A stretch of 10,034 bases of DNA from Nitrosomonadales bacterium (GTDB lineage Bacteria; Pseudomonadota; Gammaproteobacteria; Burkholderiales; Sulfuricellaceae). Each line of letters begins with the position of its first letter. The stretch's first letter is position 1. This document shows positions 1 to 6,198 of the stretch, one piece after another. Below the pieces are notes generated by a model that saw nothing but the letters and a program-made list of their open reading frames with translations, did no database searches and had not been told where the DNA came from. The position numbers and the translations under genes were made by a program. The stretch spans positions 1 through 10,034 of the forward strand of contig PQAG01000220.1 of NCBI GenBank assembly GCA_003104895.1. The letters run 5' to 3'.

Positions 1-195
1 GGCATCCTGCCGCAGCTGCCGCGCCTGGCCCATGCCTGGCTGGGGCGCGATCATGAAGGCGACCTCCTGCGTCTGCGCGCCGAGATGGAAGCGCGCGAGC
101 GCCGCGAGCAGCGCCGTTTCTGGCTGCTGGCCGTGCTGCTGGCCCTGGTGCTGCTGACGCAGGCGCTGCCTTGGGCGTTGCTGCTGCAGGAATAG
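1..195 (+). CDS. ubiB: C-terminal end of a probable UbiB-type protein (partial)
   Basis: An open frame runs from the window edge to a TAG at 193-195 and gives 64 residues. It begins GILPQLPRLAHAWL, continues with a charged, helical stretch rich in Arg and Glu (about residues 16-40), and ends in one strongly hydrophobic segment (about 42-62). The 'LPxLPRLxH' stretch followed by a basic linker and a terminal membrane helix resembles the C-terminus of UbiB, the ABC1/ADCK-type atypical kinase needed for ubiquinone biosynthesis at the inner membrane. The kinase-like core lies outside the window, so the call rests on the tail alone. Another membrane-anchored protein is possible. The symporter gene starts 23 bases downstream on the same strand, so co-transcription is plausible. 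Confidence 0.55.
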   Translation, partial: GILPQLPRLAHAWLGRDHEGDLLRLRAEMEARERREQRRFWLLAVLLALVLLTQALPWALLLQE

Positions 196-218
196 ACTTC
201 ACCTGACGGATTGGCGCC

Positions 219-1697
219 ATGCTGCTCGGATTTGTCATTCTCTACCTGCTGGTTTCCATCGGCATCGGCCTGTATGCCGCCACCCGCGTCCACAACGCCA
301 AGGACTTCGCCGTGGCCGGGCGCAGCCTGCCGCTGCCGGTCGTCATGGCCACGGTGTTCGCCACCTGGTTCGGCGCCGAGACCGTGCTCGGCATCTCCGC
401 CACCTTCACCAGGGAAGGCTTGCGCGGCGTGGTGGCCGATCCCTTCGGCTCCAGCCTGTGCCTGATCCTGGCCGGCCTGTTCTTCGCCAACAAGCTCTAC
501 CGCATGAACCTGCTCACCATCGGCGACTACTACCGCCTGCGCTACAACCGCACCGTGGAAGTGGTCACCACGCTGTGCATCGTGGCCTCCTACATCGGCT
601 GGGTGTCGGCGCAGATCAAGGCGCTCGGGCTGGTGTTCTTCGTCGTCACCGGCGGAGCAGTGAGCCAGGAAATGGGCATGGTGCTGGGCGCGGCCATCGT
701 GCTCACCTACACCACCTTCGGCGGCATGTTCTCGGTGGCCATCCTCGATTTCGTGCAGATCACCGTGATCATGGGCGGCATGCTGTATATCGGCTACATC
801 ATCAGCGGCATGAGCGGCGGGGTCGGCGCCGTGGTCAGCCATGCGGCGGCGGCGGGCAAGCTGGATCTCTTCCCCGAAGCGAAAATGAGCGAGTGGATTC
901 CCTTCATCGGCGCCTGGGTGACCATGATGCTGGGTTCCATCCCGCAGCAGGATGTGTTCCAGCGCATCACCTCGGCCAAGGACGAAAAGACCGCGGTGCG
1001 CGGCTCGGTGCTGGGCGGCTCGATCTACTTCGCCTTCGCCTTCGTGCCCATGTTCCTCGCCTACTCGGCCACCCTGATCGACCCCGCCATGTTCGGCGAA
1101 TTGCTCAAGACCGACCCCCAGCTGGTGCTGCCCACTCTGATCCTGCAGCACACCCCCATCTTCGCCCAGGTGGTGTTCTTCGGCGCGCTCCTGTCCGCCA
1201 TCATGAGCTGCTCCTCGGCCACGCTGCTGGCGCCCTCGGTGGCGTTCTCGGAAAACATCGTCAAGGGCTTCTTCCCCAACATGCGCGACCACACCTTCCT
1301 GTGGCTGATGCGCGGCGTCATCGTCACCTTCGCCGCCATCGTGCTGAGCTTCGCCCTGCATTCCGAGGCCAGCATCTTCAAGATGGTGGAAAACGCCTAC
1401 AAGATCACCCTGGTGGCGGCCTTCATTCCCCTCTTCGCCGGGCTCTACTGGCAACGCGCCAACACCCAGGGCGCCCTGTTCGCCATGGCGGCGGGGCTAT
1501 CGACCTGGGTCCTGCTGGAAGTGCTGGGGACTTCGGAAGTCTGGCCGCCGCAACTGGTCGGCCTGCTCGCCAGTGCCACCGGCATGGTGGTGGGTTCCCT
1601 GCTGCCGCACTTTGTCGGCAAACCCACGCCGCTGCCGCACCCCCATGCCGAACTGCACCACCACGCGGCGCATCCGCAGCATCATGTGGAAAAGTAG
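219..1697 (+). CDS. Sodium:solute symporter (SSS family) with His-rich C-terminal tail
   Basis: This encodes a 492-residue integral inner-membrane protein with about a dozen hydrophobic segments. It fits the SSS family (SGLT/PutP/PanF type), which couples solute uptake to a cation gradient. The family signature is visible as GGMFSVAILDFVQ at residues 168-180, and the early 'DFxVAGRSLPLP' stretch (29-40) is typical. S332 and S333 in the helix around 322-340 fit the position of the conserved Na2-site serines, by family analogy. The length is normal. The substrate cannot be read from the sequence. The tail after the last helix (about 466-492) holds eight histidines in residues 474-489, which is unusual. 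The ATG at 219 is chosen because it begins directly at the first membrane helix; the ribosome site is weak. No clear terminator follows. Confidence 0.9.
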   Translation: MLLGFVILYLLVSIGIGLYAATRVHNAKDFAVAGRSLPLPVVMATVFATWFGAETVLGISATFTREGLRGVVADPFGSSLCLILAGLFFANKLYRMNLLTIGDYYRLRYNRTVEVVTTLCIVASYIGWVSAQIKALGLVFFVVTGGAVSQEMGMVLGAAIVLTYTTFGGMFSVAILDFVQITVIMGGMLYIGYIISGMSGGVGAVVSHAAAAGKLDLFPEAKMSEWIPFIGAWVTMMLGSIPQQDVFQRITSAKDEKTAVRGSVLGGSIYFAFAFVPMFLAYSATLIDPAMFGELLKTDPQLVLPTLILQHTPIFAQVVFFGALLSAIMSCSSATLLAPSVAFSENIVKGFFPNMRDHTFLWLMRGVIVTFAAIVLSFALHSEASIFKMVENAYKITLVAAFIPLFAGLYWQRANTQGALFAMAAGLSTWVLLEVLGTSEVWPPQLVGLLASATGMVVGSLLPHFVGKPTPLPHPHAELHHHAAHPQHHVEK

Positions 1698-1850
1698 GCT
1701 GGCCTCTGGTAACGGGGGTATGTCTCGGTTGTGCCAGTTGCGGAAATTCAGGCAGTTGGCGCGACCGTCTCCTGTTCGACCATTGCTGCCGGCCATGATC
1801 CAAAAGCCGACCGTTTGACCGTACGCCAATTTTACTGAGCCGCACCACGT
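1698..1850. other. Intergenic stretch after the symporter, no gene seen
   Basis: No credible coding region or strong terminator is visible between the symporter stop and the promoter region of the next gene. The segment around 1770-1825 is rich in GACC and GGCC words, including a GACC at 1779-1782 and GTTTGACC at 1813-1820. This is similar in style to 4731-4770 on the other side of the island. It may be a degenerate dispersed intergenic repeat; I cannot confirm copy number. Confidence 0.3.
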
Positions 1851-1891
1851 TTGTCACACAAGGCCGTCGCATGAACCTTGAGGGGTATAAT
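1851..1891 (+). promoter_or_regulatory. Putative promoter of the three-gene cassette, with upstream inverted repeat
   Basis: A perfect TATAAT lies at 1886-1891. No TTGACA-like box is found at spacings of 15-19 bases. Instead, a small inverted repeat, TTGT-CAC-ACAA, occupies 1851-1861. If transcription starts about seven bases after the -10 box (about 1898), the repeat is centred near -42, where class II activators bind. This suggests activator-dependent or otherwise regulated transcription. The -10 box is observed; the start site and any activator are inferred. Confidence 0.5.
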
Positions 1892-1913
1892 ATAAACAAT
1901 TGAAAGTGGCGCT

Positions 1914-1951
1914 GCATTCATGTGAAGGCTGAACATGGGGGCTTTCATGTG
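1914..1951 (+). repeat. Short imperfect direct repeat in the cassette leader
   Basis: GCATTCATGTG at 1914-1924 and GCTTTCATGTG at 1941-1951 match at 10 of 11 positions. Their starts are 27 bases apart. An intervening ACATG at 1933-1937 is the reverse complement of the CATGT core in both copies. They lie between the putative start site and the first gene, so they could be an operator pair or an RNA structure. The match is short and could be chance. Confidence 0.25.
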
Positions 1952-1994
1952 GCTTGCGTTTTCAAACCATAGGTGGCTAACGAATGGACACTGA
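1935..1994 (+). CDS. Possible leader peptide overlapping the first cassette gene
   Basis: A 19-codon frame (MGAFMWLAFSNHRWLTNGH) starts at ATG 1935. It is preceded by AAGG at 1925-1928, six bases upstream, and ends with TGA at 1992-1994, just past the start codon of the next gene at 1984. This arrangement would allow translational coupling or leader-peptide control. There is no amino-acid run that would suggest classical attenuation. An open frame this short is expected by chance, so confidence is low. Confidence 0.2.
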   Translation: MGAFMWLAFSNHRWLTNGH

Positions 1995-2847
1995 AACTGA
2001 AATTTCACGGACAAAGCTGACTGGACCGTTCAATGAAGAGATCTCCGTTTATCACTCGAACGGTTTGATCTGGGGGGCAATTTCCCAATGGTGTAGAGTA
2101 CTGAAAGCTCCTTACTTCATGGGGGAATATCTGGGCAAATTCGCCGAGGTAAACTCTGCCGCCATGAAAGGTGGTCAGTACACAACGACCGTACAGGGTG
2201 AGAAACTTTACCGCTGGCCCGCCATCGCGGCTTCCCTCGATAGCTGGCATAGGACGTGGATGCTTAAAGTGGCTAAGGGTGAGCACGCAACGATGGAGCA
2301 AAATAAGCGCCTTGAATCGGAACGCTTCGCCTTGAGCATGTCCAAGCTCAAGCAGTGGGGTTATGAGCTTCAAGAGCGGGAATTGCAGGCCGCAATGTCA
2401 GCCAAGATGTCTCCAACACAGGCGTCCACCGGTTTGGCTGAAGTTAATCAGGCGATCCAAGCCATTCAGTCACTTGCCCACGTTACTCGCGGCGCTCTCG
2501 CGAAACACGGGGAAACTCTCGACGAGCATGATGAAAGATTAGAGGATATCGAAAACTCCGATCCCGCCAGGAGAGATCCAGCCGCTTTTGTTACTGTCAA
2601 ACAGCGATGTATTGAGCGGGCATTGTCCCTGGGTTTCGTCGTAGAGGGGCGAATGAATCTCTCTCAAGCTTGTGGGCAATTTCTTCAGAAATCAGGAGCG
2701 GAGAAGGGACCGGTCAGTAAGGAACGGCTGGACGGGTCGAGCATAGTGGTCGAGGTTGCCACTTGGCGACGCACTAATATTGACCATGCGATTGAACACT
2801 TCCTTCCGGATTTTGCCTTGCCACGTAAAAGGAAAGAGCTCGATTAG
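1984..2847 (+). CDS. Unknown 287-residue protein with a central coiled coil; first gene of the cassette
   Basis: I do not recognise this protein with confidence. The ATG at 1984 follows a good ribosome site, AGGTGG (1971-1976), seven bases upstream. There is no signal peptide or membrane segment, so it should be cytosolic. The N-terminal part (about 1-95) is rich in aromatic residues (FNEEISVYHSNGLIW; WPAIAASLDSWHRTW). Residues about 103-190 are strongly helical and charged and probably form a coiled coil, with a heptad-like HGETLDEHDERLEDIE at 175-190. The C-terminal part (about 202-276) has a layout reminiscent of a DNA-binding accessory module found at the ends of phage antirepressor-like regulators: VTVKQRCIERAL, then LSQACGQFLQKSG, then a Lys/Arg-rich turn and VVEVATW. 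That resemblance is weak and from memory. It heads the operon, with the methyltransferase-like gene 19 bases downstream, and could be a regulator or a partner subunit. Confidence 0.85.
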   Translation: MDTETEISRTKLTGPFNEEISVYHSNGLIWGAISQWCRVLKAPYFMGEYLGKFAEVNSAAMKGGQYTTTVQGEKLYRWPAIAASLDSWHRTWMLKVAKGEHATMEQNKRLESERFALSMSKLKQWGYELQERELQAAMSAKMSPTQASTGLAEVNQAIQAIQSLAHVTRGALAKHGETLDEHDERLEDIENSDPARRDPAAFVTVKQRCIERALSLGFVVEGRMNLSQACGQFLQKSGAEKGPVSKERLDGSSIVVEVATWRRTNIDHAIEHFLPDFALPRKRKELD

Positions 2848-2866
2848 CAGGATAAACGGAGATGCT

Positions 2867-3673
2867 ATGGATCTGGTGGAAGCGTTGGAGTATTTTGATT
2901 CAAAAGTTGACTACGAACTGGCAAAGACCTGTGTGGATAAAGAAAAGGTCGGTAGCTCTTGCAGCCAATGCTTAAGTAATCGTTATTATTCCAATTTGCC
3001 TGTTAGCTACAGGTGCGATCAACTTCGCCTTATCTATGTATTGCGCTACCTACCAGTTCACTTTAAAGAGAATCTCGACGTGTTGGAGGCTCTGAACCGG
3101 AAGGGGGTTCAAAACTCCTGGGGCTCTCCTGTCGAGGTGCTTGCGCTTGGGGGTGGGCCAGGGTCGGAAATTGCTGCCCTTCAGCACTTTGTTGCTACTC
3201 ACGGATTTTTTGGTTCAGCAGCGCCCGAAATCCACGTAACCCGTTTGGATCGGGTTGCGGAATGGAAACCAGTGTCCGACACCGTGCGAAAAATTTCTCA
3301 GGGGAACTTAACAAAATTTAAGTACCTTCGAATTGACGGAGACGTTTGTGATGTTAACAACTTCAAAGGGGCTTACGACATGGTTTTCCTCTCTTACATA
3401 GTTTCAGAACTCACGGATGCCAAGGCAAATGAGCTTGGTGAGTCATTGGCCAAAGTTGTCAAGAAAAAATGTGTCCTCGTTTTCAACGATAGGAATGAAG
3501 TTCAAGTAGTGAGGAGAATTGAAATGCTCGCGGGGCGCTTTTCACATATTTCCAACTACGTGTCTACTGCGGTCTCACACGTCGGAATACCTTATCCTGA
3601 TGCCATAAAGGATAGGGTTGGTCCGAAGCTAAGCTTGAGCTCCTACAGGCGAGGGATTTTTGTAGAGCCATGA
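2867..3673 (+). CDS. SAM-dependent methyltransferase-like protein with N-terminal cysteines
   Basis: This encodes 268 residues from ATG 2867, chosen for the GGAG at 2858-2861 five bases upstream. The frame is open back to a TTG at 2756, but that start would overlap the previous gene by 92 bases. A Rossmann class I methyltransferase pattern is visible: VLALGGGPG (91-99) as the SAM-binding glycine loop, an acidic residue after the second strand (D128), D157/D159, and YDMVFLSYIVSEL (170-182) as the strand-4 region. The N-terminal region has C22, C32, C35 and C50, including a CxxC, which could bind zinc or an iron-sulfur cluster. The specific target (RNA, protein, DNA or small molecule) cannot be read. 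The classical amino-methylase NPPY/DPPY motif is not seen, which argues against an ordinary DNA adenine methylase. The stop overlaps the next start as ATGA, implying coupled translation with the DUF1848 gene. Confidence 0.75.
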   Translation: MDLVEALEYFDSKVDYELAKTCVDKEKVGSSCSQCLSNRYYSNLPVSYRCDQLRLIYVLRYLPVHFKENLDVLEALNRKGVQNSWGSPVEVLALGGGPGSEIAALQHFVATHGFFGSAAPEIHVTRLDRVAEWKPVSDTVRKISQGNLTKFKYLRIDGDVCDVNNFKGAYDMVFLSYIVSELTDAKANELGESLAKVVKKKCVLVFNDRNEVQVVRRIEMLAGRFSHISNYVSTAVSHVGIPYPDAIKDRVGPKLSLSSYRRGIFVEP

Positions 3674-4614
3674 TCATCAGCGCAAGCCGTCGGACAGACA
3701 TTCCAGCGTTTTACTCGGAATGGTTCCTGAATAGGGTTTCGGAAGGATACGTCCTGCTAAAGAACCCATTTAATGCTCACCAGATTCGCCGTGTTTCGCT
3801 TCGCCCGGAAGACGTTGATCTCATCGTATTCTGGACGAGGAATGCCGACAAGCTCATGCCATCCCTGCGCCAGCTGGATACTCGGGGCTATCGCTATTAT
3901 TTTCAGTACACAATCAACTCCTATCCGAGATCAGTCGAAAAGTCGGTTCCAGGCCCGCAGCGCGCGATTCAGACCTTCATCGAGCTAAGTAACCTAATAG
4001 GCGCAAGAAAGGTCATTTGGCGGTATGACCCTATTCTGGTTTCCAACCTCTCAAGTATTGGGGAACATAAACGCGTTTTTGAAAAAATAGCGCGGGCTTT
4101 GACTGGTAGCACGGAACGAGTCGTCATCAGCTTCGTGGATATGTACAAGCGAGTGTCTGCAAATATTGGACAAGTACCCGGTTTATCTGTGGACAAAGAG
4201 TTTGCCAATTCAGACGCCGTATTTGACTTGGCACAGCATATCTCGGATGTCGCTAAGCAGTGCGGCATGTCCATACAAAGCTGCGCGGAGGAAATTGATC
4301 TTGAGCAACAAGGAATAATGCACGGGAAATGCATCGACGATAACTTGATCCGCTCCCTTTATTCCATTTCCGTCTCTGCTAAGAAGGACAAGAACCAGCG
4401 GCTGCCGTGCGGGTGCGTTGAGAGTGTAGATATTGGGCAGTATGACACATGCCTTCACGGATGCCAGTACTGTTACGCCACCACGAACCATCTTCAAGCC
4501 ACGAAAAATTTCGAGAAGCACAACCCAAAAAGCCCTCTGCTAATTGGTGAACCTTGCCGGGCGGTCACATCAAGACCGACTCAAGGGAATCCAGAGCAAG
4601 AAACGCTCTTTTAG
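3670..4614 (+). CDS. DUF1848 family protein with C-terminal radical-SAM-like cysteine cluster
   Basis: This encodes 314 residues. The start MIISASRRTDIPAFYSEW and later stretches (VFWTRNADKL 53-62, YYFQYTIN 76-83, KVIWRYDPI 114-122, ISFVDMYKR 153-161) are typical of DUF1848, whose function is not established. Near the C-terminus, CGC (247-249) is followed by CLHGCQYCYA, giving C261-xxx-C265-xx-C268. This is the cysteine spacing of the radical-SAM 4Fe-4S site, but at the end of the protein rather than the beginning, as known for this family. C198, C205, C221 and C296 are further cysteines. The length is normal and the protein should be cytosolic. It starts inside the stop codon of the methyltransferase-like gene, so the two products are probably made in fixed ratio and may act on the same substrate. 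Radical chemistry is an inference from the motif. Confidence 0.85.
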   Translation: MIISASRRTDIPAFYSEWFLNRVSEGYVLLKNPFNAHQIRRVSLRPEDVDLIVFWTRNADKLMPSLRQLDTRGYRYYFQYTINSYPRSVEKSVPGPQRAIQTFIELSNLIGARKVIWRYDPILVSNLSSIGEHKRVFEKIARALTGSTERVVISFVDMYKRVSANIGQVPGLSVDKEFANSDAVFDLAQHISDVAKQCGMSIQSCAEEIDLEQQGIMHGKCIDDNLIRSLYSISVSAKKDKNQRLPCGCVESVDIGQYDTCLHGCQYCYATTNHLQATKNFEKHNPKSPLLIGEPCRAVTSRPTQGNPEQETLF

Positions 4615-4629
4615 AGGTGATCTCTAAAA
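4609..4629 (+). terminator. AT-rich hairpin at the end of the cassette (weak terminator candidate)
   Basis: A perfect 8-bp stem, TTTTAGAG (4609-4616) with CTCTAAAA (4622-4629) around the loop GTGAT, begins inside the stop codon of the DUF1848 gene. The stem is mostly A/T and no T-run follows on either strand, so it is not a classical intrinsic terminator. It may only protect the 3' end, or be chance. Its position exactly at the end of the operon, before a convergent gene, supports a role. Confidence 0.35.
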
Positions 4630-4730
4630 TTAAAGATGATTGAAAAGCGAAGCGCTCAGATCAGAGTACCTACGTTTGACCCTTTCTCGACACCTCCGAG
4701 AGTTTGACCATAGCAGGTGTAGGTGCTGAC

Positions 4731-4762
4731 ATGGCTGACCGCTCTGGCCGAATACCAGCCAT
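4731..4762. repeat. Inverted repeat in the convergent intergenic region
   Basis: ATGGCTG (4731-4737) is matched by CAGCCAT (4756-4762) across 18 bases. The inner part holds CTGG (4744-4747) and CCAG (4755-4758). It sits between the end of the cassette and the end of the apeB-like gene. The TGACCGCTCTGGCCGA wording resembles degenerate intergenic repeats common in proteobacteria. There is no U-tract, so I do not call a terminator. Confidence 0.3.
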
Positions 4763-4796
4763 TCACATAGACCTGATTGAGAGGACTGCTTGGGTT

Positions 4797-6101
4797 TCAA
4801 CTGCCAAAACCCGCCCCCAGTGCCGCGATCATGAAGGCATGGTCATGCGCACCGGCGCTCTCTCTTGCGCTGTGCATCGCCCACATGGGCGAGCCGATGT
4901 CCACGCTGGCGACGCCCAGTTGCGCGGCCACCATGGGGCCGATGGTGCTGCCGCAGCCCAGGTCGCTGCGATGCGCGTACTGCTGGCAGGGTACCCCGGC
5001 CTGTTCGCAAAATCCCATGAAGCGGGCCGCCGTTTCCGCGTTGGTGGTGTAGCGCTGGTTCACGTTGGTCTTGATGACCGGGCCGCCGTTGACCATCACC
5101 TTGTGGCCCGGTTCATAGGCGTTGGGGAAATTCGGATGGTAGGCGTGGGCCATGTCGGCACTGATGAAGAAACTGCGCGCCATGGCGCGGCGCCGGTCCT
5201 CGTCGTCCAGCCCCGCCTGCAAAGCGATGCGGGCCAGCACGTCGGTGATGAAACTGCCGCCGGCCCCGCTGGCGCTCTCGCTGCCGACTTCCTCGTGGTC
5301 GAAGAAGGCCGCCACACAGGTGGCTGTCGGCTGCTCGGTTGCGATCAGCGCCGTGAGGGCGGCATGGGAGGAGGCCAGATTGTCCAGCTGGCGGCTGGCG
5401 ATGAATTCCCGGCTCGCGCCCCACAGGCAGCCCTTCTGCGTGTCATGAATCGCCAGTTCCCAGCTCAGCAGGTCTTTCGCTTCCCGTTCTGAGGCATCGG
5501 CCAGCAGCTTGCGCAAGTGCGCCTCCGCGTCCTCGCCTTCGCCAAGCTGGCCGAGGATCAGCGGCAGCTCGGTCTGCTTGTTGAGTTTCAGCCCCTGCTC
5601 GTTTACATCACGGTTCATGTGAATGGCCAGGTTGGGCAGGCGCACCAGCGGCTGCTCGAAGCGCAGCAGCCGGGTTTCCTGCCCCGCCGCTCCGCGCAAC
5701 ACGACGCGCCCGGCCAGGCTCAGGTCGCGGTCGGTGAAGGTGGCGAGGATGGGCCCGCCATACACTTCAACGCCCAGGCGCGCGAGGCCGTCGCTGGCTG
5801 ATGCCGCCCTGGGCTTGAGCCTCAGCCCCGGCGAATCGGTATGGGCGCCGACGATGCGGAAGCCGGTTTCAACCAGGGACTGGCTCCCCAGCACAAATGC
5901 AATCAACGACGCGCCGCCGCGCACGGCGTAATAGCGCCCGCCCGCCGCAAGCTGCCAGCGCGCGCCTTCCTCCAGCCGGGTGAAGCCGTTTGCCAGCAGG
6001 CGCGCTTCGGCGCTCGCCACGGCATGCCAGGGGCTGGGGCTGGCGTCGATGAAATCGATCAATTCATGGGCGGAAGTTTGGGCTGGGGTAGTCGCGGGCA
6101 T
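4797..6101 (-). CDS. apeB: M18 family aminopeptidase (ApeB-like)
   Basis: This encodes 434 residues, the usual length for a bacterial M18 zinc aminopeptidase, a cytosolic enzyme that removes N-terminal residues (often acidic) from peptides in peptide turnover. The visible landmarks match the family: ELIDFIDASPSPWHA near the N-terminus, GAHTDSPGLRLKP with H87 and D89, QLDNL with D240, FFDHEEVGSESASGA with E270 and E271 as catalytic base and metal ligand, SADMAHAYHPNF with D316, and MWAMHSARESAG with H410. The frame is open to an ATG at 6152, but the start at 6101 fits family N-termini and lies just downstream of a TATACT box. No good ribosome site is visible at either start. The gene converges on the cassette and lies downstream of the antitoxin on the same strand. 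I see no missing catalytic residue. Confidence 0.93.
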   Translation of the reverse strand: MPATTPAQTSAHELIDFIDASPSPWHAVASAEARLLANGFTRLEEGARWQLAAGGRYYAVRGGASLIAFVLGSQSLVETGFRIVGAHTDSPGLRLKPRAASASDGLARLGVEVYGGPILATFTDRDLSLAGRVVLRGAAGQETRLLRFEQPLVRLPNLAIHMNRDVNEQGLKLNKQTELPLILGQLGEGEDAEAHLRKLLADASEREAKDLLSWELAIHDTQKGCLWGASREFIASRQLDNLASSHAALTALIATEQPTATCVAAFFDHEEVGSESASGAGGSFITDVLARIALQAGLDDEDRRRAMARSFFISADMAHAYHPNFPNAYEPGHKVMVNGGPVIKTNVNQRYTTNAETAARFMGFCEQAGVPCQQYAHRSDLGCGSTIGPMVAAQLGVASVDIGSPMWAMHSARESAGAHDHAFMIAALGAGFGS

Positions 6102-6133
6102 GGTGGATACAGTGAATGGCAATGGAGGGAGGA

Positions 6134-6139
6134 AGTATA
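6134..6139 (-). promoter_or_regulatory. Putative -10 box for the apeB-like gene
   Basis: On the minus strand TATACT reads from 6139 to 6134, about 33 bases before the preferred ATG at 6101. It lies within what was the reading frame of the lost vapC toxin. The hexamer expected at -35 (CTGCTC, 17 bases upstream) is poor. If real, this promoter supports the start at 6101 over that at 6152, which would lie upstream of it. Confidence 0.35.
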
Positions 6140-6147
6140 CAAGAGGG

Positions 6148-6198
6148 CGCATTCAGGAGCAGCCGCTCCGGCCACATGGAAGAGTCCACTGCATTCAT
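6148..6198 (-). pseudogene. vapC: 5' stub of a vapC PIN-domain toxin gene
   Basis: On the minus strand an ATG at 6198-6196 overlaps the antitoxin stop as ATGA, the usual vapBC coupling. The frame reads MNAVDSSMWPERLLLNA and ends at a stop at 6066-6064 after only 44 codons. VapC toxins paired with AbrB-type VapB often begin M-N-x-V-D-S-S-G-W-L-E-x-L, with the Asp being the first catalytic acid of the PIN fold. M1-S7, W9, E11 and L13 fit this. The remaining acidic active-site residues and about 100 codons are absent, because the apeB-like gene begins where they should be. So the toxin is almost certainly dead. The family match is from memory over about 13 residues. Confidence 0.65.

Larger units (their letters stand above)
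1698..4796. other. Candidate horizontally acquired island (three-gene cassette)
   Basis: Base composition changes abruptly. A sample stretch, 2881-2940, has 24 G/C of 60, while 8761-8820 in the pot operon has 42 of 60. Codon choice in the three enclosed genes is also mixed, unlike the strongly G/C-ending codons of the genes on both sides. The flanks are ordinary housekeeping genes. I see no integrase, transposase or tRNA and no long direct repeats. The 8-mer GTTTGACC occurs at 1813-1820, 4674-4681 and 4702-4709, which is too short to call an attachment site. The outer boundaries are approximate. Confidence 0.6.

Noticed and set aside
51..1454. Long open frame on the minus strand, 467 codons
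   Set aside because: It is antisense to the well-supported symporter. Its composition (runs of His, Glu, Gly, Gln, Ala) is the usual product of reading high-GC codons backwards.
1423..1917. Minus-strand open frame of 164 codons crossing the symporter end
   Set aside because: It overlaps the symporter coding region, has no domain-like pattern and no ribosome site that I can see.
1914..1951. The two TTCATGTG copies as the start of a CRISPR array
   Set aside because: There are only two short copies, with no regular spacers and no cas genes in the window.
2756..2866. Upstream extension of the methyltransferase-like gene to a TTG codon
   Set aside because: It would overlap the previous gene by 92 bases, while the ATG at 2867 has a good ribosome site five bases upstream.
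4704..5492. Plus-strand open frame of 262 codons over the apeB-like gene
   Set aside because: It is a shadow of the M18 aminopeptidase, which has intact catalytic motifs on the other strand.
6102..6152. Upstream ATG for the apeB-like gene at 6152
   Set aside because: It lies upstream of the best -10 box, adds residues not expected in the family and falls in the vapC scar.
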